From Ficedula albicollis (lineage: Eukaryota > Chordata > Aves > Passeriformes > Muscicapidae), in contig NC_021677.1 of NCBI RefSeq assembly GCF_000247815.1, positions 57,479,769 through 57,543,768 on the forward strand: DNA of 64,000 nucleotides, read 5' to 3'. The notes under the pieces were generated by a model. It ran no database searches, was not told the origin of the DNA, and saw nothing but the letters and a program-made list of their open reading frames with translations. The position numbers and the translations under genes were made by a program. How positions within the stretch are numbered: position 1 is the first letter of the stretch; each line of letters opens with the position of its first letter. This document shows positions 1-10,410 of this stretch, in pieces.

Positions 1-1748
1 TGTGGATTATGGCTCCTGTGGCTAAAACGATTAGTACCAGAACCTTGTAGCAGCATCCAGGAGCCAGGACCATGCACTTACATCTTTCTATACAGGATTG
101 CATTAGGGAGGTGTTTACTGTCTTAAAGTAAACAGTGCTGGCGTCAACTCCCAAATTTTTCAGAGCAAAGGCACTGGATTCTGCTCATACACAGGCACAT
201 CCCGGGCTGGTGTTCTGGGTACAGGCACCTGCCATCTGAACTGTGCAGGGCTCATTTTGCTCCATTTGTAACACAGGCATTGTGTGTGAATAAAGCTTTC
301 CACTCTGTTTTCCCACCTCCCAAAGTGCATCAGCTTCTCAGTTACAGGTGAGGAGGATTTGTTTCACAAAGAAATGTAACTTCAGGTTCACCCTGAAAAT
401 TAAAATTCAAGGGTGGTCATCTCTAACTCTCAATTCCATCTTAGTGGGGTCTTTTTGGGTGACAGGTATTTACTGAGGGTATTTACCTCTGACCTGTCTA
501 AGTCCTGCTTCAGGTACTGAAGTGCCTTTGTGGATCCTACTTGTAACCTTGCATTCCTGATTGGCTTAGTGAGCTTAGCAGGCTGTGTTTTAAGAGTCTG
601 TTGGACTCCTGATAAGATCAGGTCAAGGTTTTACAGATCTTTAGGAGCCCATAAGACCTTGACCCAACCTTATCAGTAAATTCACGCAAGGTTTTGGATT
701 CCGAATCCCCTTATCTTAAATCCAAGCATTTATCCACTTTTTAAATTTACATTTTTCAGCCTAACAAAAAATAATACCCCTTCTATCCTTGGAGTCTCAT
801 AGCTGCAGCCCTTGTATTTATAAGAGCACTGTAATGAGCCTGCAATCAAGACCAAACTAGTCTTGTCAGCTTTGCCCTCGTGCTCCAAGGCTGGCTGATG
901 CCTCCCACACACTCTGTATCTTCCCAGCAGCATGGCATCTCAGTTTTGGCTGTATTTCTTAGAAGTTGTGTGAGAGAAACTAGCCAAGAAACACTACTCA
1001 GCTGAGCATAGCAGAAGCCTGAGAAACAGTGTAGTGGTCAAATGCCAGGTCTGGATTCAAGAACTCGCAGGATGGATGAGGAAATAACAGCAGCTGGACA
1101 AGCAGCTTCTTTGCAAAATAGCTCCAACAACAGCTGCAAGCTCAGGTGCTTGTAAAACAAAACTGAGCAGCAGAAGGCAAGCAAGGGCTTGGGCATTTTC
1201 CTCTTGCTGGCCTCCTCTAACCCCGAAGCACTTTCACTGGGGCTCAGACAAGACCTGCAGTATTTTCACTTTGAGCAGTGTTTTAATCCCTTGACAGCCT
1301 TTCCTTTCCTTGCCACCTCCAAGAATGCAAAGGAAAAAGAGAGAAAAAAACCTTCTCTGTAGTTGCAGGTATTGATAGTTCTAGGACACACCTGAGGACT
1401 GCACAAACCACATCAGGACATGGAAATACTAGGCAAGGCGTCCTTCTCACCCCTCCATGGTCAGGGCAAAGCTCCCCTGAGCAGCTCAGGCAGCAGCAGT
1501 TTGCTTTGCCTCTGCCTCCCCTGCAACCCTGACATATCTTGGGTGGCTACAGTCCATTTTCGACCATGATTCAGTGGAGAACAAAAAAGCTCTCAAGGGT
1601 AGGAAGTGGGGCTAAGGCTTCTTTGGAAGCAGGATTTAGTAATCCCAGTTACCACCTTTAAAAATCAGTGCCCTTGGGCCCCAGCCAGCCCTCAGCTCTG
1701 TCAACATCTTTACTGCCAACTTTACTAACAGTCACACAAATGTAAATC

Positions 1749-1824
1749 TACTGTGAGAAGAGGATTAAGCCCACTCTGGTTTTATGTACTGTGAGAAGAG
1801 GATTAAGCCCATTCTGGTTTTATG
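1749..1824. repeat. 38-bp tandem duplication (two copies)
   Basis: The unit beginning tactgtgagaagaggatta occurs at 1749-1786 and again at 1787-1824, with one substitution (cccact versus cccatt). It abuts a second, unrelated duplication that starts at 1825. Confidence 0.95.
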
Positions 1825-1947
1825 GCCTATGAAATGTCTCCTGCCCTGCTGTCACTGTGCAGTGATACATAACACAGGAAAGGGGGGCCTATGAAATGTC
1901 TCCTGCCCTGCTGTCACAGTGCAGTGATACATAACACAGGAAAGGGG
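1825..1947. repeat. 62-bp tandem duplication (two copies)
   Basis: The unit beginning gcctatgaaatgtctcctg occurs at 1825-1886 and again at 1887-1947. The copies differ by one substitution (cactgtg versus cacagtg) and one G in the terminal G run. It follows directly after the 38-bp duplication, giving an A-A-B-B arrangement. Confidence 0.95.
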
Positions 1948-4900
1948 AATTCAGGCTGCTATTGTGTCTTCAGAATTTTAAAGGAAAAAATGTAATTCCA
2001 GAAACTTTACCAGCTAGCAAAGTGCAAATGCAGATAAGAGTTTTTCTAAGTCAGAAGCTGAAGGCCTGTACCTTGCCAGATGCTGGCTGATGTACATAAT
2101 TTTTTTCCTCAAAATAAGATTATCAACAGCAATTTTCCATGCATTCAAGTTCAGGATTTTGTATGCAAGGGGATTAAAGCTCAAGCAAACATCAGCCTGC
2201 CTGAACACCGCCCTGCTCCATGTACTGCTCCCACTTGGGATGAGACCTGTGTAGGGGGCATGTAGGAATCCCACTAAAATGATTATTTCTTCACTCATGA
2301 CTCAGTTGGCTGAGATTTGCAAGGAGGACTGAGGGAATCATATTTATGGTTTCTAACGAATTTCAGTTTGTTGTGGGTTCCTCACTCCCTTAGGCTGATA
2401 TTTTCATACAAAAGCGTTTTATTTACTATAAAATTTATTATTGAATTTCAGCTCTTGGGCTGGGCATATATTTTAGTTCCAGGTTTCTATAGTCTCAGAG
2501 GATGGCTCAGGCCTCTTAGCAAGATCTCAGTACCACTAAACAATTGTAGTGATCACTAAAAATGTAACTCCACTGAGCTGTTGGGAGGAAAACAGCCGAG
2601 CTGAATACATATTTCAATTAAAGATGCAGAATTATGCTGTTTATTCACAAGCCTGAAAAGCAGATGATATTTAAAATGTTCTTCAGGGCAGGATATACAA
2701 TTAATTTTTCATTACCTTCAACATTTATCCAATTTATTTCTATCTGGAGAGTCTCATTCATTCAGTCCTTATCTGTGTCAAGTTGCTGTTGTGTAAGATT
2801 TTGTGGGTGACTGTGACTGCTTTGGTCACAGGGGATAGGTAGGGATTATAATGAGATACTACACTGACCCTTGAAGGCACAAGTGGTGCATTTGCCAAAA
2901 TGGGAATCATCTCCCTGGCAAACCCTCACAGACATACTCTCAAACTCTGTGCTTCATCTTCAGTCCTTCTGGTCAGTCTCTTGCAGATCAGAAGGAAAAG
3001 TGGCGTGTGAAGACAGCCTGCAGTGACCTCGTGCTTTGGAATGTAGTGCTGTTTGTTTTGGCATTGCAGATATATTTAGTAAACTGTCATCTGCTATAAC
3101 TTGTGTGGGGACAGATCCCATATTTTGAGAGACGTGCGCTGTCCTGCATTGCCTGGAGTCCATAAATTGCTCTGTCATTGACACACTGGTCTATTTTAAC
3201 AGAGTGTTAGTGGACACATCCTCTCCCTTATCCCACCGTGAGGACCCTGAACTCCCAAATGCTCCTGCAGCAACACAGCAGATTTTTAGCCAAGTCCTCT
3301 TCTAATGACTTCTTCTTCCTAAGCAAACAATTTGATATTTATTTACAAGCAGTTTTCCTGAAACCCAGAGAAGTGCAAGCTAAATGAGCCACTTGAGTTT
3401 CTGACTGTGTGACACTGTCCCTTGAAGTGTGGCCTCAGCCTCCCAGGGGTATCATCCTCCCTGTGACAGACCCAGCTATTTTTGGCCACCAAGGCCCTGG
3501 TGTCAGGCGCTGGGGATCTTCTGCTCCACAGGAGCACGTGTTCCAACAATCCCATTCCAATGGTGCAAGTAGCCACCAGGCAAGTGTTAGTCCCAGTCAC
3601 AGGTTTGCTTGTTCATCCCTGACCACAGAGCAACACTCTGCTTAAATTTGCAGGCAGAAAAAGAAACCTTAATGTTATTTTGTGTATAGCCCAAACACCA
3701 GCAGTCACTCTCCCATCTCAAAGAAAGGGAAGGAAATGACCACAGGAAGAGTCCCTACCAGCACGAAGCTGGGGTTAAATCACCAGGATTGGTGCAGCAT
3801 TGCTGTCACTTCACCCCCTAGACTCTGCAGGGCCCTACAGGTGGGACTCCACAACCTCCTGCTCTCCCCACACCTTCTCACAGCCTTGCAATCCTCCATC
3901 CCCATCCTGGGGATGTTGCACCCCATGTTAGGGTGAACTCACCCAGCATTAGGGCTGGAGATGAGCCTGGCTCACAGACAGCTGGTCACACCTTCTACAG
4001 CTGCATTTGGGCTCAGCCTCAGAGGGCAGAAATAGCCTCTTGTTCCCTCTGCCAATCAGGGCTTCTCCTTTCATTATCACTCCCAAATTGCTCCTGATAT
4101 GGGCTTGTTCTGTGCAAGTCCCAGATCTCACTGAGGGGTACACTAGAGACAGGGTCTTTGGGTGCAGCAGGAAGCTCAGCTGCCCCTGCCAGCTTTGGCC
4201 AGAGGAAGCTGCTGGACATCTCTCTGCTGCCATATAGTGAATCCCTGGCCTTTATTCTGCAGAAATAAACTAAAAGCTTTTTCCAAATTTAAATTTCTGG
4301 AGAATGTATGCTGATACATAGCCTGATGTAATGCATTATCATGTATCATTGTACTGCTTGCATTTGAAAAAGCAAGGTGAAAGGAGAACACCAAGACATG
4401 GCAGAAATTTTGTGATGATGGCAATTCTTCCAGGAGTTGTTATTTTTAGGGTTTTCAGTGCCTAAAATCCAGTAGTCTCCTGTGGCTAAGGGAGAAAAAG
4501 GGTGAGAAGGAGATGTGAGAGGTAATGGAGTTCTGGGCAGGACCTCATTCTTGGTGGAGGCAGGCAGAAGTTGGAGCTGTTCAGACCTAAGTTGGTCAAA
4601 CTGATGCTTGAGCCTCCTCGGGGTTTGGTGGGCAGGGAGCAAAATGGTCTGGGTGAGCCTCTGGAGAGAGACTGGAGCTGAGGAGTCCCTGGCAGAGCTG
4701 ATGCTCATGCAGATGAGGACAAGGGCAAAGAGGGGGGAAATGTGGGTGTGGAGAGCAATGAAGTCCTGGCAGGGCCAGGGCTCAGGTGGAGGGGGGCTGA
4801 TGCAGGGCCACGCTGCTGCTCCAAGATGCATTTCTGCCTTTTCCCCACCACCTCTAGCCAGGTGGCCTTCACATCTCCTCTGCATCAGACTGGCACTTGT

Positions 4901-5243
4901 GGGAGGCATAAATTCCGGCTTAAATGAGCTGATGGAGCTGCAGAGCAGCCTGGAAAAAGGTGTGTAGGTGTTTTTCAGTGGGCTGGCTGGACAGGCACAA
5001 GGAACCACGGTTGATGGATCAGGGAAGGGGAGAGCAGGCAGGACACAGGCTGCAGCTTCTGGCAGCTCTGCCCACATGGGTGAGTGGGAGCCAGTGTTTT
5101 GTTTGAGCTGATCAAAGTGGGGCAGTCACAGTAGGGTGATCCCATCCTGAGCTGACTCAGCTGTGCCCTCTCCTTCCAGGTTTAGTGATGAGAGGTCAGC
5201 AGAGCGAGTCAGCTCAGCCTGCACATCCAACAGAAAGCTGCTA

Positions 5244-5432
5244 GGAAGCGTTTCTTTACAGTGAGTGTGGTCAAAAACTGGAATAGGCTTCCTAGAGAGG
5301 CTGTCAATGCCCCCAGCCTGTCAATGTCTAAGAGGCATTTGGACAATGCCCTTAATAACATGTTTGGTCAGGCAGTTGGATGAGATGTTCATTGTGGGTC
5401 CCTCCCAACTGAGACATTCTATTCCGTTCTCC
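5244..5432 (+). mobile_element. CR1 LINE 3'-end fragment, + orientation
   Basis: The sequence carries the typical avian CR1 3' tail: a segment about a single item being removed from a list of lines (tggaataggcttcctagaga), then tttggacaatgcccttaata, then the closing gggtccctcccaactgagac and a degenerate attctattccgttct end. It is 5'-truncated, as nearly all CR1 copies are, and encodes nothing intact. The subfamily cannot be named by eye. Confidence 0.8.
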
Positions 5433-6495
5433 TCTTCCATGGAGACACTTTCTGGGATGCTTCTGATCAGTCAGATCAGCTTACTGAACAAATTCATCCC
5501 GTGGATGTCACAATTAGATACAATGCAAAGGGAGTAATCTTAAGTGTGTGATTTTGTGATGTGGCTGAGCCCATCCACCTGTCCCCAGCCCCTAAGGTGT
5601 GTGCTCTGTCCCTGGTCCCCTCCCCATCACACTCTGGCTGGGCAGGACTGTGGTGCTGGCACTGGTACCCACTGACCATGCAGCCACCTTGTGCTTCAGG
5701 GACCTGAACCTACCAACAGCTCATTTCAAGACATGAAACTAACTTCAGGCTGGGCTGGTTGAGCACCCTGGCAGCCCATGCTGGGAGCACTGAAGTGAAG
5801 ATCAGGGAGCTGGATGTGCTGGTGTTTGGGGCACAGAGCTGTTCCCCAAAGCCACCCCCGAAGTGTGACATTGCAGCAGGAGCTGTGGGGCCAGTGGGAG
5901 GCAGAATTGCTGCTCCCCAGAAGATGTGCAGTGAATTGTCCCAGTACAGCCTTACTCAGCAAGATCCAGCACAGGCCTCCAGATGTTTCACCAGCCCCAA
6001 CAAAAAAACAGCTCAAGGTCTCTCCAGGTGATACAAACCAAGATGCAGGCAGATGTGCACCAGCAGACTGCATTTTTATAAAAGAACACGAGTTTTAGGA
6101 CAAAACTCAGCTCTTCCTAGTGCAAGGGGAGGTAAGCTGGGACTGGGAGAGTGTGTGCTTGCTGGAGCAATGAAACAATTCATCTCCAAGTGCATGATGG
6201 GCTCCCAAGAATGCCCCGTGTGACACAAAATTGCTGTTATTCCACTATCACCATGGACTAAACCAAAATGTAAATCTCTCTCAAGTTCTAAGTATTACTC
6301 CATGCTGTTTCAATAACAAAGTTCACTGCATAATTTTCCTCTGTGCTCTTTATTCACTTCAGACAAGTCCAAAAATGAAATGGGATCGGGGTAAGCGGCC
6401 AGAGCTGAAGTTGCTCATAGCTGATTTTTAGTTTGTGCCATTAACTGTCATTTTTGCTTCTACTAATCCTTTATTTTCTGACAACTTTGAAGATC

Positions 6496-6589
6496 CATTG
6501 TAATTACAATGTAATGGAAAAGCTGAATCCAGAGATGTAACTGCAGAAGGGTAATCACCTCCTGTGCTTTGTATTTAGAGGAGGTGATT
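6496..6589. promoter_or_regulatory. Palindrome plus hairpin; candidate conserved regulatory element
   Basis: A perfect 16-bp palindrome, cattgtaattacaatg, lies at 6496-6511 and has a TAATTA core of the kind bound by homeodomain proteins. About 40 bp further on, aatcacctcct (6553-6563) and its exact reverse complement aggaggtgatt (6579-6589) form an 11-bp stem with a 15-nt loop. Each arm contains the CACCT/AGGTG core bound by ZEB/Snail-type factors. The regulatory role is inferred only from motif content and the AT-rich context. Confidence 0.3.
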
Positions 6590-7379
6590 TACTGTACATT
6601 TCAGGGACGGATTGAAGTGATGAATTTGGCAAAGTTCAACAATCAGGAAATCTTAATTTAAAATATCTATCTGCTATTTTAAATTTCTTTTTGCAAAGGT
6701 TCTCCGCAGTCATTTCAATTTTTAAAGGAAGATTAAGTTTAGAGGCTGTTGGAATTAATTAGATGTGACTAACCAGGAGGGTACCTGTGGCTTTTACTTA
6801 TTCAAGTGAGTCTGTATCTTATATGCATTTATTCAGATTCCAAATTATATTTTAATAAAACTATTAGAAATGGTGAATAATACTTCTTTTTTGTCATGAT
6901 TATTTTTCTCTTAGGTCAGGTTAGGTTGCAATCAAAAATAAGTGTGCAAGTGCTTTGAAATTTGATTTTACTCAACAAAATAATTGCATACAGGAAATTA
7001 AACATAACTTACACTTATTTTAAAAAATAAAGCTAACTGATTCATTAAATAAAGGAGCTTTTTCTGTAATTATATTTAGAGGTGTAATTAGATTTAGATT
7101 TTTTTTTCAAGATTTCAAGAAATTCTAGCTCTCACCCTCAGCTATCTTCCTTTTCTAGGCAAAAGGAAGAAAACAAGTTGTTTGGTTTTCTTTCAGTAGT
7201 CAGTTTATTGAGCTTCCTTAGCCAAATAAACTGGAAATAGCAGTAGTCTTTCTGCCCCAGCAGAGCAGGCTCTTGTCAGAACCAGAACTCTGCCTGGACC
7301 CTTCGACCTGGCAGAGCACCTGGGGGTCATGTTTAGTGATAAACAGCCCTATTTCCGGCAGAATCAATACAATTGAACA

Positions 7380-7690
7380 GCTCCAGTGAGCGGAGCGGCT
7401 GTTGGGAGGGCAGTGCCAGGCGCTGGGGTGCGCTGCCAGCGGTGACACAGACCCTCCTAAGGATGCCGAAAGCCTTTTGGTGCAAATCTCCTCCGGAAAG
7501 TGAGCGGTCCAGGCGCCGGCTGGCAGGGGCAGCCCGCTGGAAGCCTGGCTAATTGAGGGAGCCTCATTAGAGGCTTTTAATTAACCGCGGTGGTTTGCAG
7601 GAGAGACGCTGACATCTAGCGGGGAGTCCGCGTTACTCGGGCAGCCGGCAGAGAGTTCTCGGGAAGGGTTTTTGGCGGCAGGGATCACCA
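7380..7690. promoter_or_regulatory. Small CpG-rich island in intergenic DNA
   Basis: CpG dinucleotides are frequent here (for example gtccaggcgccggctggc, attaaccgcggtgg and gtccgcgttactcgggcag) in otherwise CpG-poor surroundings. The island holds homeodomain-like TAATTG/TTAATTAA sites near 7550-7585. It is followed directly by an ATG in a strong Kozak context (caccaccatgg). It could be an orphan promoter or an enhancer; there is no clear TATA box or known exon. Confidence 0.4.
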
Positions 7691-7692
7691 CC

Positions 7693-7776
7693 ATGGTTGG
7701 AAAGGCAACAACAGTGAACAGTTTGAAAGTCACTGCCGATGACTTATGTGCCCCCCAGTTTCTGGGGCAGAGCTGA
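7693..7776 (+). other. Candidate 27-codon micro-ORF after the CpG patch
   Basis: The ATG at 7693 has the near-ideal Kozak context caccaccATGG and opens a 27-codon frame ending in TGA at 7774-7776. The peptide starts MVGKATTVNSLK and has no recognisable domain, signal peptide or membrane segment. I include it only because start context and CpG island coincide; nothing shows that it is transcribed or translated. Confidence 0.12.
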
Positions 7777-9296
7777 TACCCGGCACTGAGACCAGTTCTT
7801 TTTCAGTCTGTTTTAAACCATCACGGAGTCAAACCTCCCCAAACCAGCCTTGAAATTGAAGGGTTAAAGCAGCAGAAGGAAGGGATCTTGCTGTCGAGCT
7901 TAACTCTGTTTTGTTACAACCTATTTTGCAGTACAGAAATCAATAGGCCTGCTTATATAAACACTGAGCAGGGGCATGTGCTGGATATTGCTGCTCCAGA
8001 ATAATATCTGAGAATACCTGTGAAAGCAACAGAAATCAGAATTTTTATGTCTGTAGTCTGTGCCTCTCCCTCTGCTTCCAAAGGGCAATTTGCCAACAAA
8101 CTGGATTAGAAGAGAATTTAAAGGAGGAGGTGTTTCCCTAGAAACCTGAAAAGGCAATAGCCAGTTTCATAGCCCTGATTGATAAGGACAAAGATATCCA
8201 GGGGAATGATAAGCCTCCCATGGCTTAGAAACAACTGTGAGATTAGGGTGGGAGAGGCCACGATGGGCTACCAGAAAAATCTGCTACTGCAAGAGCCAGC
8301 AAGGAGAGGCTGAACAACCAGGGGAGCTGTGCTTTTAAGGTTTATTTTGCTTGTTAAATTCAAAGTGAATGAGGTCTACCCATACACATTCTGATTGAAA
8401 AATGTTATTGCATGTCAGGACAAATCCTTTGGACTGTAAAGGTTAAATTCCTCCAAGAACTAACTTTCCTACAAGAAACATGGAAGCAGTAGCAGCTTCC
8501 AGGGGCTTCTCCAGGAGAGGGGCAGCAAGGCAGTATTGCACAAACCACAGTTTTGAGCATGAATGAGAAACATGTGAAAACTTTGCTTCTCCAGGTTTGA
8601 ATTATAAGACCTGTAATCAAACAGGACATATTCTCAGCCAATATGTAGAAGAGAATATCTAATCTTCATTGACTCAAATAAATTCCTTAAAAATAAGGGA
8701 TTCTTATGGCCGCAAAGAAAATTTACAAAACATGACCTGTTTTTGATAAAGAAAAAAATGTAATCAGGACCTTAAACCATGAGGTTGGTTACACAGAGAG
8801 CTAAAGCATTCCTCAGTTTAGGCTTGTTCATTTAAACCTACCACTAATAGGGAACACCTTTCTATTGTTCAGGATCACTGTGGTGCTCAGCCTAAATCTC
8901 AGGGTAAATACATGACTCATGTTTTCTCCTCTGGGATTGTATCAGACAGGCAATAGAGCTGCTCCCCTAATAAAGGGTCTCGTGTCACACAGTATCCCTT
9001 TCAGTTGCTGCAGAAATCTCACAGATCCTGCAAGGCTCCCTGCCTGACTTGGCTGCAATAACAGGATTTGGATGCAGAGGGATGCTGAATCTCTCATCCC
9101 CACAGCACAGATGAAACCATGGAAAGCAGGAGTGCTTTTCTGAAGTGATTGCCACTGTGGCAGCTTCTGTTAAAGCAAAGAGAGGAGTTGGCTTCTTGAG
9201 CAGTTACCAATACCCCCAGATATTGTGGTCATACAAAAGTATTTTACTCATTACATTTCATTACCTTTTTTCTCTCTCTTTTGTTTGCCTTTGCAG

Positions 9297-9693
9297 TTTG
9301 GGGCTTTGTTAAAGCTTTATTGGGACCCTAAATTGAAACGCGGCAAAGCTACTCACAGACAAAGCAAAGCTGCAGCTGGAGAGAGCAAACAGTGATCCCT
9401 GCCAGCACGAGCTGTGTTTGCTCAGTGCAGTGGGCTACATGGAAACAGCTATGTGTATCGAACAGGCAATCACGTCTGCACTTGGCTGCCTGGCAGGATT
9501 CTCTTCCAGTCTCCAGTGCCAGATCTGGAGGCTGAAAATCAATTCCCAGCAGTGCCTCTTTGGCCAGACAGTATCAGCATTATGGACCCACCACACATGC
9601 TCATGTATTTACTTACTCTTTTGAAACACCCAGACAAGACACAACAGCACCAGCCCAAGGGCTTGTGGACAACAACACTGTGCTCTGGCTAAC
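9297..9693 (+). other. Candidate non-coding exon (splice-signal bounded)
   Basis: A long pyrimidine tract (ttttttctctctcttttg) and tttgcag end at 9296, a very good acceptor. The sequence then runs 397 nt to aac|gtgagt at 9693/9694, a good donor apart from the final exon base. Reading frames inside are short and unlike any protein I know. If it is real, it would be an internal exon of a long non-coding RNA on the + strand. This is inference from splice motifs alone. Confidence 0.2.
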
Positions 9694-10111
9694 GTGAGTG
9701 CAGAGGTGGCAAAGCTGCTGCCACCTTCCATGTACCAGCTCATGCCACAGCTTCCCAGAAACCTTGAATGTTACTGATCCAGTGCCTCCCTGTTCCACAA
9801 CTCTTTCCTCTTAACACCCACAGAGATGTCTGAGCTCCACTGCTGAAACTCAGAAACCTCCTCCAGTCCCCAATCAAGGTGATGAAGCAGCAGTGCTCCT
9901 TTTTTAACTTTTTTACCAACGTGCCCGCCATGCACCCATAAAGCACAAGTCAGTGCAGCAGCAGAAGACAACAGAAGCAGAAGGGTTAATTTCTCAGCTG
10001 TGCAGTCAGGGCTGTACAGAGAAGGGCTGATGTGCAGCTCCCAAGGTCCAGGCCCCTTTAATGTGTCCTTTCTCAAGGCTTGCAGTAGTTTATTACAGAT
10101 CTGTAGCTTAT

Positions 10112-10190
10112 AGGTTCACAGAATCACTGAATGGTTGAGATTGGAAGGGACCATACTGTGTCAGCTGTCCAAGTAGGGTAATACAGGTCA
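10112..10190 (-). mobile_element. CR1 LINE 3'-end fragment, - orientation
   Basis: The sequence ttcacagaatcactgaatgg followed by gagattggaagggacca is the reverse complement of a CR1 3' terminus. The match fades after about 80 bp, so this is a short, decayed, 5'-truncated copy. Confidence 0.7.
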
Positions 10191-10237
10191 TGCCTGTTTT
10201 CTTGCTGTCCCTGTTAAGCAGCACTTTACAACAAAAT

Positions 10238-10410
10238 TAGAATCATAGAATCTAATTTAGAATCATAGAATGTAAGGTTGGAAAAGGCCTTTAAGACCTA
10301 TCGAGTCCAACTGTAAGCCCAGCACACACCAAGTGCCATATCCACACACCTTTGAACACTTCCAGGGATGGTGACTTTACAACTGGTGATACCATGGATT
10401 TGAACAGGCT
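10238..10410 (-). mobile_element. Second CR1 LINE 3'-end fragment, - orientation
   Basis: The terminal motif aatcatagaat occurs twice, about 20 bp apart. It is followed by the canonical reverse-complement CR1 tail (ggttggaaaaggcctttaag, gagtccaactgtaagccc, cacacctttgaacacttcca, gggatggtgact). The copy is truncated near 10410. It lies about 50 bp from the previous fragment in the same orientation, suggesting independent insertions or one insertion broken by a later event. Confidence 0.85.

Larger units (their letters stand above)
1..5180. other. Intergenic DNA with no recognised gene
   Basis: Unique, moderately AT-rich sequence. Reading frames are short and scattered on both strands, and none resembles a known protein. 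The only internal structure I see is the pair of abutting short tandem duplications at 1749-1947, listed separately. The longest frame (minus strand, 4346-5077) is Pro/Ser-rich and is discussed under rejected items. Confidence 0.6.
5440..10110. other. Intergenic DNA with conserved-element-like and CpG-rich patches
   Basis: There is no recognisable coding gene. The stretch from about 6.4 to 7.1 kb is strongly AT-rich with homeodomain-type TAATTA cores and inverted repeats. About 7.38-7.69 kb is a CpG-rich patch. A segment bounded by good splice signals lies at 9297-9693. These three are listed separately; the rest is unremarkable. Confidence 0.55.

Noticed and set aside
4346..5077. 243-codon minus-strand frame
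   Set aside because: Pro/Ser-rich, low complexity, with overlapping frames on the other strand and no recognisable domain, promoter or splice context.
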